NCBI GenBank assembly: GCA_934555865.1
Contig: CAKTFI010000008.1
Location: forward strand, 1 to 39,228
Source: an uncultured Christensenellaceae bacterium
GTDB lineage: Bacteria > Bacillota > Clostridia > Christensenellales > Christensenellaceae
Length of the DNA stretch: 39,228 bases
Reading direction: 5' to 3'
A program made the translations under genes and the position numbers. Numbering within the stretch: the stretch's first letter is position 1; each line of letters begins with the position of its first letter. Shown here piece after piece: positions 31,148 through 38,951 of this stretch. The notes below the pieces were generated by a model. The model made no database searches, had not been told where the DNA came from, and saw nothing but the letters and a program-made list of their open reading frames with translations.

Positions 31148-31621
31148 TTAGGACTGTGTGGCTGTGCCGTCTCTTCCCGCACCTTTGGCTCCCTCTGCCG
31201 ATTCGTCCGTTGGCACGACAAATTCCCGGTAAAAATAGGACAGGATGTCCTGCCGCGTGACGATGCCGATGAAGGAGTCATAGTCGTCCACGACGGGGAT
31301 GAAGTTCTGATGCACGGCGCGCAGCAGCAATTCCTCAAGCGACTGCGTGATGCGCACGGGCGGGTTTTTGGCGGCGTCGGGGCGTAGCGCCTCCTCAAGC
31401 GTGACGCCCCCTGTGGCGGAGAGGTCCTCCACCGGGTGGTCGAGCAGATAGCGCAGGAAATCCCCCTCACTCACCGTGCCGGCGTATTTGCTTTCGCGCG
31501 TGAGGACGGGAATGGCGCTGTAGCCGTGCCGGCGCAGTTTTTCGAGCCCCTGCCGCAGGGTCTGATGTTCGTATAAAAAAGCAACTTCATGCTTGGGTTT
31601 CAAAAAGAAAGCGATGTTCAT
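31148..31621 (-). CDS. Two-CBS-domain protein (CbpB/DarB-like)
   Basis: The protein has 157 residues, almost entirely a CBS pair (about 8-65 and 78-138), with GYSAIPVLTRESKYAGTVSEGDFL and NFIPVVDDYDSFIGIVTRQDIL as the two core motifs. CBS pairs bind adenine nucleotides; the B. subtilis homologue of this size binds c-di-AMP and signals to Rel and pyruvate carboxylase. Similarity to that protein is by pattern only, so ligand and partner are inferred. The tail (139-157) is charged and low-complexity. GGGGGGAG lies before the ATG, and it has its own promoter. Confidence 0.85.
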   Translation of the reverse strand: MNIAFFLKPKHEVAFLYEHQTLRQGLEKLRRHGYSAIPVLTRESKYAGTVSEGDFLRYLLDHPVEDLSATGGVTLEEALRPDAAKNPPVRITQSLEELLLRAVHQNFIPVVDDYDSFIGIVTRQDILSYFYREFVVPTDESAEGAKGAGRDGTATQS

Positions 31622-31650
31622 GAGAAGGCTCCCCCCTATATTCTGTTACC

Positions 31651-31679
31651 ACTATACGGGGCGCGGGCGGGAAAGTCAA
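31651..31679 (-). promoter_or_regulatory. Promoter of the CBS gene
   Basis: On the minus strand TTGACT (31679-31674) and TATAGT (31656-31651) are 17 bp apart, 30 bp before the start codon. Confidence 0.82.
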
Positions 31680-31762
31680 TGCCGTTTGTGGGACTGGCAG
31701 GCACTTTGCAGGATGCGGGCGGGAAAGTGGCAAAAAAAGATGTTTGAAAAACAAAAAAACTG

Positions 31763-31791
31763 TTGACAAACAAAAAGCTATCGACTATATT
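31763..31791 (+). promoter_or_regulatory. Promoter of the lysine-riboswitch operon
   Basis: Perfect TTGACA (31763-31768) and TATATT (31786-31791) are 17 bp apart, just upstream of the aptamer. Confidence 0.88.
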
Positions 31792-31814
31792 GTACATACA
31801 AATCCAAGAGGTTT

Positions 31815-32068
31815 GTGTGGATAGAGGCGCGAAGGATCATGAGTAGCGCCGGGGAGCCCATCAAGCGGGGCGAGGATCCGGCGAGAAAGGGAGCTTTGCC
31901 GAAATTGCAGGTTTTGTTTGAGGAATTGCAGTTGGTCGCCCGGGAAAACATCCCGGCGATTGTCACAGTACATGGAAAACGAACTGTGGAGAGCTATCGG
32001 GAAACGATCGGATCGTCATACGCAAGTAGGCAGGATCAAAATACCGAAGCGCAGGCTTCGGTTTTTTT
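31815..32068 (+). promoter_or_regulatory. Lysine riboswitch (L box) with rho-independent terminator
   Basis: The aptamer spans about 31815-32000. Conserved L-box elements appear in order: GATAGAGGCGCGAA (31820-31833), AGTAG, GAGAAAGGGAGC, GCCGAA, GTCAC and the closing GAGAGCTATC (31989-31998), so the P1 helix pairs GATAG with CTATC. It is followed by a CCGAAGC/GCTTCGG stem (32044-32050 with 32055-32061) and T7. Lysine binding is expected to favour this terminator and turn off the importer genes. It fills the 488-bp gap before the operon together with two promoters; 31680-31762 shows nothing else. Confidence 0.93.
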
Positions 32069-32109
32069 GTTCGATAAATTTTAGACGGAATTTTATGGAG
32101 GAAACAGAC

Positions 32110-32955
32110 ATGAAAAGATGGATTGCCCTAGCGGCGGCATTGCTGATGATGTTTGGGATGGCGGCCTGCAAGAAGCAGGGCGGAGATGACCCGCAGAGCA
32201 GCGTAGCGGACGACGACACCTTTGTGATCGGCATGGAATGCAACTACGCACCCTTTAACTGGACGCAGACGGACGACAGCAACGGCGCGGTGGCCATCGC
32301 CGACGGGTCGGGCTATGCGGACGGGTATGACATCCGCATCGCGAAAAAAATCGCCGAGGGCCTCGGTAAGAAGCTGGTTGTAGAAAAGATCGAGTGGGAT
32401 GGCCTGACGCTGGCGGTGCAGTCCGGCAAGATTGACGCGATCATCGCCGGTATGAGCCCGACGCAGGAACGGCAGGCGACCATTGACTTCACCGACCCGT
32501 ATTATGAGACCGGCCTGGTCATGGTTGTGCGCAAGGACGGCGCGTATGCATCGGCGGCTTCACTTTCCGACTTTGCGGGCGCGAAGGTGACGGGGCAGAT
32601 GAACACCTTCCACTATGATGTCATCGATCAGATCGAGGGCGTGGAAAAGCAAAACGCGATGGCGGACTTCCCGTCCATGATCGTGGCGCTGCGCTCCGGC
32701 GCGATCGACGCCTATGTCGCCGATACCAACAGCGCCGAGGCGGCCCTGAAGGCGAACGACGACCTAGCTATGATCACCTTTGCCGAGGGCAAGGGCTTTG
32801 TGACGACGCCGGATGAGGTGGCCGTCTCCATCGGCATCAAGAAGGGCAACACCGAGCTTGCCGACCAGATCAACAAAATCCTCGCGGGCATCTCCGCAGA
32901 GGAGCGCCAGAAGATCATGGACGCGGCGACCGACGATCAGCCGCTTTCGGAATAA
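32110..32955 (+). CDS. Amino-acid ABC importer, substrate-binding lipoprotein (probably lysine)
   Basis: From the ATG after GGAGG the protein has 281 residues; the frame stays open upstream only across the riboswitch. The lipobox GMAAC places lipid-anchored Cys20. The body is a family-3 periplasmic-binding-type fold for polar amino acids (GMECNYAPFNWTQ, DGYDIRIAKKIAEGLGKKL, VQSGKIDAIIAGMSPTQERQ, FTDPYYETGLVMVV). The L-box in its leader makes lysine the likely ligand. Permease and ATPase genes follow directly. Confidence 0.93.
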   Translation: MKRWIALAAALLMMFGMAACKKQGGDDPQSSVADDDTFVIGMECNYAPFNWTQTDDSNGAVAIADGSGYADGYDIRIAKKIAEGLGKKLVVEKIEWDGLTLAVQSGKIDAIIAGMSPTQERQATIDFTDPYYETGLVMVVRKDGAYASAASLSDFAGAKVTGQMNTFHYDVIDQIEGVEKQNAMADFPSMIVALRSGAIDAYVADTNSAEAALKANDDLAMITFAEGKGFVTTPDEVAVSIGIKKGNTELADQINKILAGISAEERQKIMDAATDDQPLSE

Positions 32956-32979
32956 AAACCCGGATAGGAAGGAAAACAC

Positions 32980-33756
32980 ATGAACTTACCTACGACATTC
33001 TTCGGATGGATCGGCTTCATCTGGGAAAAATACTCGCCCCTCTTTTGGAAGGGCACGCTCAACACCCTGATTCTCGCGATTGCGGGCACACTCATCGGGT
33101 TTCTTTTGGGGTTGCTCGTCGCGATCGTGCGCACGATCCCGCTTTCCAAGAAGGATCACCTCGCCAAAAAGGTGCTGATCCGCATTGCCAATGCGCTTAT
33201 CAGCATCTATATCGAAGTGTTCCGCGGCACGCCGATGATCGTGCAGGCGATGGTCATCTACTATGGCGCGATGCAGATCCTAAAGGCGGACATTCCGGCG
33301 ATGGGCGCGGCGATTTTCATCATCTCGCTCAACACCGGCGCCTATATGGCGGAGATCATGCGCGGCGGCATTTTGGCCATCGACAAGGGGCAGACCGAGG
33401 CGGCGCAGGCCATCGGTATGACGCATTGGCAGTCCATGACCAGCGTCATTCTGCCGCAGGCGATCCGCAACGCGCTGCCCTCCATCGGCAACGAGTTCAT
33501 CGTCAACATCAAGGACAGCTCGGTGTTGAATGTCATTTCGGTCTCGGAGCTGTTCTTCCAGGGCAAGTCCGCGTCGGGCACCTATCTAAGGTACTATGAG
33601 ACCTTCTTCATCATCGCGCTCATCTACCTGGTGTTGACCTTCATCTTCTCGCGGCTGTTCCGGTTGCTGGAAAAGAAGATGGACGGCCCGGACAGCTTTG
33701 TCGTCCACGGGTCACAGTCGCATCACAAAGCGATGCGTGTGGGAAAGGAGGACTGA
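32980..33756 (+). CDS. Amino-acid ABC importer, permease (probably lysine)
   Basis: The protein has 258 residues and about five TM helices, typical of HisM/GlnP-type permeases. The N-terminal hydrophobic segment NTLILAIAGTLIGFLLGLLVA is the family start, and the coupling EAA loop is EAAQAIGMTHWQSMTSVILPQAIRNALP. It starts 24 bp after the binding-protein stop. The C-terminal tail (HGSQSHHKAMRVGKED) is polar and cytoplasmic. It would act with the adjoining ATPase for uptake, controlled by the shared lysine riboswitch. Confidence 0.94.
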   Translation: MNLPTTFFGWIGFIWEKYSPLFWKGTLNTLILAIAGTLIGFLLGLLVAIVRTIPLSKKDHLAKKVLIRIANALISIYIEVFRGTPMIVQAMVIYYGAMQILKADIPAMGAAIFIISLNTGAYMAEIMRGGILAIDKGQTEAAQAIGMTHWQSMTSVILPQAIRNALPSIGNEFIVNIKDSSVLNVISVSELFFQGKSASGTYLRYYETFFIIALIYLVLTFIFSRLFRLLEKKMDGPDSFVVHGSQSHHKAMRVGKED

Positions 33757-33759
33757 GCG

Positions 33760-34503
33760 ATGCAAGAGAAGGAAAAGATCATCGCGGTAGAGCATTTAAG
33801 CAAGGACTATGGCAAGCACACGGTGCTGCGCGACATCGACTTTTCCGTCCATGCGGGCGAAGTCGTGTGCATCATCGGGTCGTCCGGGTCGGGCAAATCG
33901 ACGCTGCTGCGCTGCATCAACCTGTTGGAGCAGCCGACCGGCGGCAAGATCCTCTATCACGGGCAGGACATCGAGGAAATCTCTCTCACCAAATACCGCG
34001 CCAAGGTCGGCATGGTGTTCCAGCAGTTCAACCTCTTCAACAACATGACGGTGCTGGAAAACTGCGTCGTGGGGCAGATGAAGGTGCTAAAGCGCGACCG
34101 CAAGGCGGCCGAAAAGGAAGCGCTGTTCTATCTGGAAAAGGTTGGCATGGGCGAATATGTGGATGCCAAGCCGGCGCAGATCTCCGGCGGGCAGAAGCAG
34201 CGCGTCGCGATCGCGCGGGCGCTGGCGATGGATCCGGAGGTGCTGCTGTTTGACGAGCCGACCTCCGCGCTCGACCCGGAAATGGTAGGCGAAGTGCTGG
34301 CCGTCATGAAGGAGCTCGCGCAGGCGGGCAAGCTCACGATGCTGGTCGTGACGCACGAGATGGGCTTTGCGCGCGATGTATCCGACCGTGTGGTATTTAT
34401 GAACGAGGGCGTGATCCTGGAAGAGGGCACGCCGGAGGTCATCTTTGAGCACCCGAAGGAGGAGCGCACGCGCGAATTCCTAAAGCGGATTCTGCAAAAA
34501 TAA
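33760..34503 (+). CDS. Amino-acid ABC importer, ATPase (probably lysine)
   Basis: The protein has 247 residues, the usual GlnQ/HisP size. Motifs are Walker [11 protein letters not shown]-loop MVFQQFNLF, signature [14 protein letters not shown], Walker [16 protein letters not shown] and H-loop [10 protein letters not shown]. It starts 3 bp after the permease stop and ends the operon at a strong terminator. It belongs to the polar amino-acid group, which agrees with a lysine importer under the L box. Confidence 0.95.
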   Translation: MQEKEKIIAVEHLSKDYGKHTVLRDIDFSVHAGEVVCIIGSSGSGKSTLLRCINLLEQPTGGKILYHGQDIEEISLTKYRAKVGMVFQQFNLFNNMTVLENCVVGQMKVLKRDRKAAEKEALFYLEKVGMGEYVDAKPAQISGGQKQRVAIARALAMDPEVLLFDEPTSALDPEMVGEVLAVMKELAQAGKLTMLVVTHEMGFARDVSDRVVFMNEGVILEEGTPEVIFEHPKEERTREFLKRILQK

Positions 34504-34509
34504 GGCACG

Positions 34510-34540
34510 AAAAAAGCAGCGCCAGGGCGCTGCTTTTTTC
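34510..34540. terminator. Bidirectional terminator of the lysine importer operon and azlC
   Basis: A GCAGCGC/GCGCTGC stem (34516-34522 with 34527-34533) is flanked by A6 and T6, with extra pairing outside these runs. Confidence 0.93.
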
Positions 34541-34551
34541 GTGCTCGTATT

Positions 34552-35187
34552 TCAGAACAGGCGAAGCAGGAGCATATAGACGGCCGTCCCCACGCCGATG
34601 GACAGCAGCGTGTTGCGCCGCCATAGGTGCAGCGCCGCGGTGAGGGCGACGCCCACGGCCTGCGGGAGCCATCCGCCGAGTGAAGCAAACGAGCTGTCCT
34701 TGAGGCAGTATATAACCAGGATGGCCATGATCGCCGGGGGTAGGTACGCGCCCAGCACGCAGCCCGCGACCCAGTAGAGCTGATCAAAGAGCGCGGTGCA
34801 AAAGTCCGCCGTGCTCGCGTCGATGCCGGCAGGGTATTTGGCGGCGCACAGGAGCGAGTAGGTCTCGTCGGTGAGCGAAAACACCATATAGGGCAAGCGC
34901 GCGCCCATCGCCCGGAAGCGGGAAAGAAAGCTCAGGCCATAGAACATGTGCCGGCTGTTGATGACGATGGTCATGGTGGCCGCGGTCAGTAAGGACGCGC
35001 CGGAGGACAGCAGGCTCACCAGCACGAATTGCATGGACCCGGCATAGACGGTGAGGCTGATGCCGAGCGCCCACAGCCAGGTATAGCCCGCCTGCGCCAG
35101 CGAGATACCAAACGCAAAGCCCAAAAACAGGTACCCAAAGAGCACGGGCAGCGTCTGCCGCAGCGCATAGCGAATGGATTTTGTCAT
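34552..35187 (-). CDS. AzlC-AzlD chimera (branched-chain amino-acid exporter, internally deleted)
   Basis: From the ATG preceded by GAGG the protein has 211 residues; an ATG 5 codons earlier lacks an SD. Residues up to about 145 match AzlC (VLFGYLFLGFAFG, YAGSMQFVLVSLL, INSRHMFYGLSF, SLTDETYSLL, LFDQLYWVAG). The rest matches the second half of AzlD (YLPPAIMAILVIYCLKD, ALHLWRRNTLLSIG, GTAVYMLLLRLF). AzlC alone is about 230 residues and AzlD about 105, so the AzlC C-terminus and AzlD N-terminus are absent; the join is near 34740-34755, at a shared LG. AzlC and AzlD form an exporter of branched-chain amino acids. This may be a defective fusion, a compact working variant or an assembly collapse. 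Confidence 0.82.
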   Translation of the reverse strand: MTKSIRYALRQTLPVLFGYLFLGFAFGISLAQAGYTWLWALGISLTVYAGSMQFVLVSLLSSGASLLTAATMTIVINSRHMFYGLSFLSRFRAMGARLPYMVFSLTDETYSLLCAAKYPAGIDASTADFCTALFDQLYWVAGCVLGAYLPPAIMAILVIYCLKDSSFASLGGWLPQAVGVALTAALHLWRRNTLLSIGVGTAVYMLLLRLF

Positions 35188-35216
35188 ATTTTTGATCCTC
35201 ATTGAAATTCGAACCT

Positions 35217-35245
35217 ATTATAAGCCCCGGGGGACGCTTCGTCCA
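35217..35245 (-). promoter_or_regulatory. Promoter of the azlC-azlD chimera
   Basis: On the minus strand TGGACG (35245-35240) and perfect TATAAT (35222-35217) are 17 bp apart. Confidence 0.7.
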
Positions 35246-35504
35246 GCCTTTTCGGCGGCCGGGAGATGGAAAATTTTTGCGAGATGTGGTATACTGCATA
35301 TATAAGGAAGCGGAGCAGGGCCGGTCGTTTTCCCGCGCTTTGCAAAAGAATTGGAAATAAAGAAAGAAACCCCGCAAAAGGTATTTGCAAAATCTGCAAA
35401 ATATATTACACTAATACTGTATGCAGGGGCGTGCGGTCGCTCGGTTCCTTGTGTAAGGTTTTTTAGTTTCTATAAATGCCCCAAAGGGCAAGAAGGAGAG
35501 TAAC
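35246..35504 (+). promoter_or_regulatory. Promoter and ~200-nt leader of the oxidoreductase-tautomerase operon
   Basis: An extended -10 TGGTATACT lies at 35287-35295, with a weak -35 TGGAAA (35267-35272). The leader after it has a repeated TTTGCAAAA/CTGCAAAA tract (about 35384-35401), a short hairpin CCTT-N4-AAGG followed by T6 (about 35450-35465) and a GCCC-CAAA-GGGC hairpin just before the SD AAGGAGAG. No known riboswitch was recognised. Confidence 0.5.
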
Positions 35505-36533
35505 ATGATTAAATTTGCGACAGTTGGCGCTGGTTGGATTGTCGATTCCTTCCTCAAAGGCGCAAAGGAAAATGCACCGGATTTCGTGCATTCCGCGGTT
35601 TATTCGTTCAGCGATGCGGAGGGTCAGGCGTTTGGCGCAAAGCATGGTATCACCAGAATCTACAACGATCTGGACGCACTCGGTGAAAGCGATATCGATG
35701 CGGTATATATTGCAAACCCCAATGCCTTCCATTACCCGACGGCCAAGACGCTGCTCGAGCACGGCAAGAATGTCATCTGCGAAAAGACCTCGGTCATCAC
35801 TTCCGAACAGCTCAAGAAGCTGTATGAGATCGCGGACGAAAAGGGCGTGATCTTCATGGAAGCCATGAAGGGCCTGTACCTGCCGGAGATCCATCAGCTG
35901 ACCGAAGCGTTCTCCAAGCTGGGCGAGATCCACATGGCGAAGTTCGACTTCTGCCGTTATTCCTCCAAGATGCCGGCGCTCAAGGCGGGCGAATTCCCGA
36001 ACATCTTCAACCCGGCGATGGCGGCGGGCGGCCTCATGGACATGGGCATCTACCTCGTGTACCCGGCGCTGTACTGGTTCGGCGTGCCGAACAAGATCGC
36101 GGCGGATGTTTCCATGATGTCCACGGGCGCGGATGCCTGCGGCACCGTGCTGTTTGACTGCAACCCGCTCCAGAAGGACGGCGTGTTCAAGAACATCCAG
36201 GTTACGATCAGCTACGGCAAGACGAGCACCTCCAAGCACGACAACCTCATCATGGGCGACCTCGGCGTGCTGCATGTCGACACGATGGAATGCTTTGACA
36301 ATGCCTACATCGAATATGTCGACGGCACGAAGGAAGTCGTCACCAAGAGAGACACCTCCTTTAGCAATATGGGCGGTGAGGCGCTGCAGTTCTATAAGTT
36401 CATCACGGATAAGGAAGGCACGAAGGAACGCTATGAGCAGTCCAAGAAGCTGACGACCGAAGTCATCGCGACGATGGAAAAGATCCGCGAGCAGGCGGGC
36501 ATCGTCTTCCCGGAAAAGGTCTACAGCCTGTAA
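35505..36533 (+). CDS. Gfo/Idh/MocA-family NAD(P)-dependent oxidoreductase
   Basis: The protein has 342 residues. The N-terminal Rossmann fold (about 1-120) has VGAGWIVDSFLKG and DAVYIANPNAFHYPTAKTLLEHGKNVICEK. The family's EKP cofactor motif reads EKT here. The C-terminal substrate domain has the dimer-type signature GGLMDMGIYLVYPALYW, with Asp and Tyr where many relatives use Asp and His. Members oxidise or reduce sugars, inositols or related polyols. It heads an operon with a MIF-like tautomerase 23 bp downstream, which suggests a joint catabolic role, but the substrate is unknown. Confidence 0.92.
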   Translation: MIKFATVGAGWIVDSFLKGAKENAPDFVHSAVYSFSDAEGQAFGAKHGITRIYNDLDALGESDIDAVYIANPNAFHYPTAKTLLEHGKNVICEKTSVITSEQLKKLYEIADEKGVIFMEAMKGLYLPEIHQLTEAFSKLGEIHMAKFDFCRYSSKMPALKAGEFPNIFNPAMAAGGLMDMGIYLVYPALYWFGVPNKIAADVSMMSTGADACGTVLFDCNPLQKDGVFKNIQVTISYGKTSTSKHDNLIMGDLGVLHVDTMECFDNAYIEYVDGTKEVVTKRDTSFSNMGGEALQFYKFITDKEGTKERYEQSKKLTTEVIATMEKIREQAGIVFPEKVYSL

Positions 36534-36556
36534 GCGCAGCATAAAGGAGAAAGATT

Positions 36557-36904
36557 ATGCCTTTTATCGGAATCAAGACGGCAAATAAGTTGACGCCCTC
36601 CCAGAAGCTGGCCATCAAGTGCGGCATGGGACAGGCAGTTGAGCTGCTCCCGGGCAAGAAGGAAGAAAAGATGATGATGTCCATCGAGGACGGCACCAGC
36701 ATGTTCTTCCGCGGCGAGGAGAAGCAGTCCTGCGCGTTTGTGCAGGTCATCATCAAGGACGCGGCTCCGTTTGACGACAAGGCGGCCATGACGGCGAAGA
36801 TCTTCGACATCCTGGAACAGGAAGCGGGCATCGCCAAGGACGACACCTATGTCAACATTCAGGAATACCCGGAATGGGGTTCCCGCGGCGTGCTGAAAAA
36901 GTAA
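36557..36904 (+). CDS. MIF-like / phenylpyruvate tautomerase-family protein
   Basis: The protein has 115 residues, the size of macrophage-migration-inhibitory-factor homologues. The start MPFIGIKT places Pro immediately after Met, the catalytic base of the tautomerase superfamily once Met is removed. AVELLPGKKEEKMMMSIEDG and ILEQEAGIAKDDTYVNIQE match bacterial MIF-like proteins. Family members convert keto and enol forms; the physiological substrate in bacteria is often unknown. AAAGGAG precedes the ATG. It is the second gene of an operon with the Gfo/Idh/MocA enzyme and ends at a perfect-palindrome terminator. Confidence 0.88.
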   Translation: MPFIGIKTANKLTPSQKLAIKCGMGQAVELLPGKKEEKMMMSIEDGTSMFFRGEEKQSCAFVQVIIKDAAPFDDKAAMTAKIFDILEQEAGIAKDDTYVNIQEYPEWGSRGVLKK

Positions 36905-36914
36905 ACAACGCAAA

Positions 36915-36950
36915 ACAAAAAAAGAGAGGCGAGCTCGCCTCTCTTTTTTT
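36915..36950. terminator. Bidirectional terminator (perfect 22-bp palindrome)
   Basis: AGAGAGGCGAG (36923-36933) pairs with CTCGCCTCTCT (36934-36944), flanked by A and T runs. It serves the tautomerase operon and the converging MFS gene. Confidence 0.93.
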
Positions 36951-36981
36951 GTGCTTTTCCTATTTCCGTCTCGTCCTAAGT

Positions 36982-38250
36982 TCAGGACTCGGTCTCTGCC
37001 GCGTCGGCTTCCTTGGCGGCCTCGGCCGTTTCCTCCTGCGCGGCGAGCCATTCCGGCCCCTCAGGCGTGAGCCCCAGCCGCCGGAAGGAGCGGACGCCCA
37101 CGAGCAGCGAGACCACGCCGAGCACAGCGACGCCCGCGGCCACATAATAGGCATTGGCGACGCCCATGGCATCCACACAGGCGCCGATGAGCAGGTTGCC
37201 GAGGTTGTTGCCGAGGTTATTGAACAGCATGAGCAGGCTGGTGAGCTTGCCGGAGGCCTTGGGGTCGATGGATAGCCCCATGCTCAGCACTGTGGGCCAG
37301 CACGGCCCGGCGAAGACGCCGAACAGCAGGCAGGAAAGGAGCGCGGGCACCGGGCGGCGGAACAGCGCCAAACACGCAAGACACGCGCCCGGCAGCGCCA
37401 TGCTTAGAAGGCACATGTGCACGCGGTTTTTGAGCAGCCGTTCGCCGAACAGGCGGCTTAAGGTCATGCCCCCGCGGACGGCAGAGATGCACAGCGCCGC
37501 GCCGAACGCATCGCCGAGTTCGAGGACGAAATAGTCCTTGGCATAGCCAAGCAGGCCGATCTCCATAAACATATATAGTCCGAGGCACAGTCCCATACAC
37601 AAAAAGGCGGGCGTCAGCACGAGGCGGCGGCGCGCACACTTCTCCTCCGGCGTTTCGGGCGCATCGGCCTCCGTTCCGCCGGAACGGCCGGGCGAGGGCA
37701 GGCAGCACAGGAACAGCGTGAGCGCACCGAGCAGCAGCGTATTCACATAGTAATTCCAGCGCCAGGAGAGGCCGAACCGCCCCATGAGCAGCGCGAAGAA
37801 GAGGGGAGACAAAAACGCACCACAGGAGAGCGCGCCCTGCTGCCGGTTGACATGCAGCGTGATGCGTTCGGGGTCGAGCTTTGCCATGGCGGGGAAGGGG
37901 ACGGAGAGAAGGATGTTGCCCCCGACGCCGCTTATGAGGTAGGAGCACAGGATCCACACCGGCCCCTGCGCCAACCCGGCGAGCAGTGAGCCGCCGATGG
38001 AGCACAGGCAGCCCACGAGCAGGGTTTTTTTGTTGTCTAGCCGGTCGAGCAGGCCGCTAAAGAGTGCGGACATGCCGAGCGCCGTGATCATCTGCGCAGA
38101 CGAGATCACGGCCATGAGCGTGCTCGAAAGGCCGAATTCCGTCTTGATGTCGAGCAGGACGAACTGGACGCCGGACATGTTGAAGCCCACATAGAAGTTC
38201 AAAAGATAGCACAGCAGGATGTAGGGAGGGAGTTTGCGTTTCTTAGACAT
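36982..38250 (-). CDS. Major facilitator superfamily transporter
   Basis: From the ATG after AAAGGAG the protein has 422 residues and about twelve TM helices in two halves with a cytoplasmic loop (SPGRSGGTEADAPETPEEK). The N-terminal part has MSGVQFVLLDIKTEFGLSS and the helix 2-3 loop LLDRLDNKKTLLVG, a typical MFS A-motif region. The C-terminus is Glu/Ala-rich. This subgroup often carries unknown solutes, so the substrate cannot be named. A 30-bp inverted repeat lies about 47 bp upstream and may be an operator. Confidence 0.9.
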   Translation of the reverse strand: MSKKRKLPPYILLCYLLNFYVGFNMSGVQFVLLDIKTEFGLSSTLMAVISSAQMITALGMSALFSGLLDRLDNKKTLLVGCLCSIGGSLLAGLAQGPVWILCSYLISGVGGNILLSVPFPAMAKLDPERITLHVNRQQGALSCGAFLSPLFFALLMGRFGLSWRWNYYVNTLLLGALTLFLCCLPSPGRSGGTEADAPETPEEKCARRRLVLTPAFLCMGLCLGLYMFMEIGLLGYAKDYFVLELGDAFGAALCISAVRGGMTLSRLFGERLLKNRVHMCLLSMALPGACLACLALFRRPVPALLSCLLFGVFAGPCWPTVLSMGLSIDPKASGKLTSLLMLFNNLGNNLGNLLIGACVDAMGVANAYYVAAGVAVLGVVSLLVGVRSFRRLGLTPEGPEWLAAQEETAEAAKEADAAETES

Positions 38251-38296
38251 ACGGAATAAAGCTCCTTTCGAGAGATCATTAGAAAAAGCCAATTCC

Positions 38297-38326
38297 TTTT
38301 GCGCCCCATACCCATGGGGTGCAAAA
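38297..38326. repeat. Long inverted repeat upstream of the MFS gene
   Basis: Two 13-bp arms (38297-38309 and 38314-38326) match at 12 of 13 positions around a 4-bp centre. No T run follows on either strand, so it is more likely an operator or an mRNA 5' structure than a terminator. The rest of the 38251-38462 gap shows nothing clear. Confidence 0.75.
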
Positions 38327-38462
38327 GACAAGGATGCGAAATAAAAGGAGCAGGTGCGAAAAAAGGTGCTGCCCCTTGGCGGGCCCCTTGCCCGGATATT
38401 TCGCGCCGTTTTCCGGCAGCGGGGGCCGGGTCAGCGAAAAGCGATGGTCCCTCTGGGGTTTC

Positions 38463-38939
38463 TTATTTATGGTAGGTCTCCCCGTGCGCAATCTTAAAGG
38501 CGCGGAAGAGCTGCTCGAACAGAATGATGCGCGCCAGTCGATGGGGAAAGGTCATCTTGGAAAAAGAGACGAGCCCTGCGGCGTCGCGCTTTAGGTCCTC
38601 GGCCAGGCCGAAGGAGCCGCCGATGACAAAGCCGAGGCTGCGCGTACTGTCCGCCTCGCGCGCAATGCGCCGGGAAAAGGCGACGGAGTCCTCCTGCGTT
38701 CCCTCGGACGCAAGGGCATAGAACCGGTCGACCCCCTTGAGGGCGGCGCGGACGCGCTCCCCCTCCTTTTTCAGGATGGCGCGGACCTCCCCCGAAGAGG
38801 CGTCCTCCGGCGTGCGCTCGTCTGCCACCTCGACGACCTCGATGGTAGCGAAGCGGGACAGCATCTTGCTGTATTCCTGCTGCGCCTCCTTCCAGTATCG
38901 TTCCTTCATTTTGCCGACGGAGATGATGCGGATCTTCAA
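38463..38939 (-). CDS. rlmH: 23S rRNA pseudouridine-1915 N3-methyltransferase
   Basis: The protein has 158 residues, full length for RlmH, which methylates pseudouridine 1915 in 23S rRNA helix 69 using SAM. Family signatures are MKIRIISVGKMKERYW at the start, ALASEGTQEDSVAFSRRI, the SAM-binding trefoil-knot FVIGGSFGLAEDL and the C-terminal KMTFPHRLARIILFEQLFRAFKI. It begins with TTG, with AGAGAGG upstream. It lies 12 bp after the walJ stop, so the two are co-transcribed. In many Firmicutes this pair is near the replication origin. Confidence 0.97.
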   Translation of the reverse strand: MKIRIISVGKMKERYWKEAQQEYSKMLSRFATIEVVEVADERTPEDASSGEVRAILKKEGERVRAALKGVDRFYALASEGTQEDSVAFSRRIAREADSTRSLGFVIGGSFGLAEDLKRDAAGLVSFSKMTFPHRLARIILFEQLFRAFKIAHGETYHK

Positions 38940-38951
38940 AAAAGTACCTCT

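Noticed and set aside
31816..31824. DnaA-box-like TGTGGATAG
   Set aside because: One mismatch, isolated, and fully explained as part of the lysine riboswitch P1 region.
31918..32109. N-terminal extension of the lysine-binding protein frame
   Set aside because: It lies within the riboswitch and terminator; the ATG at 32110 has GGAGG and begins a proper lipoprotein signal.
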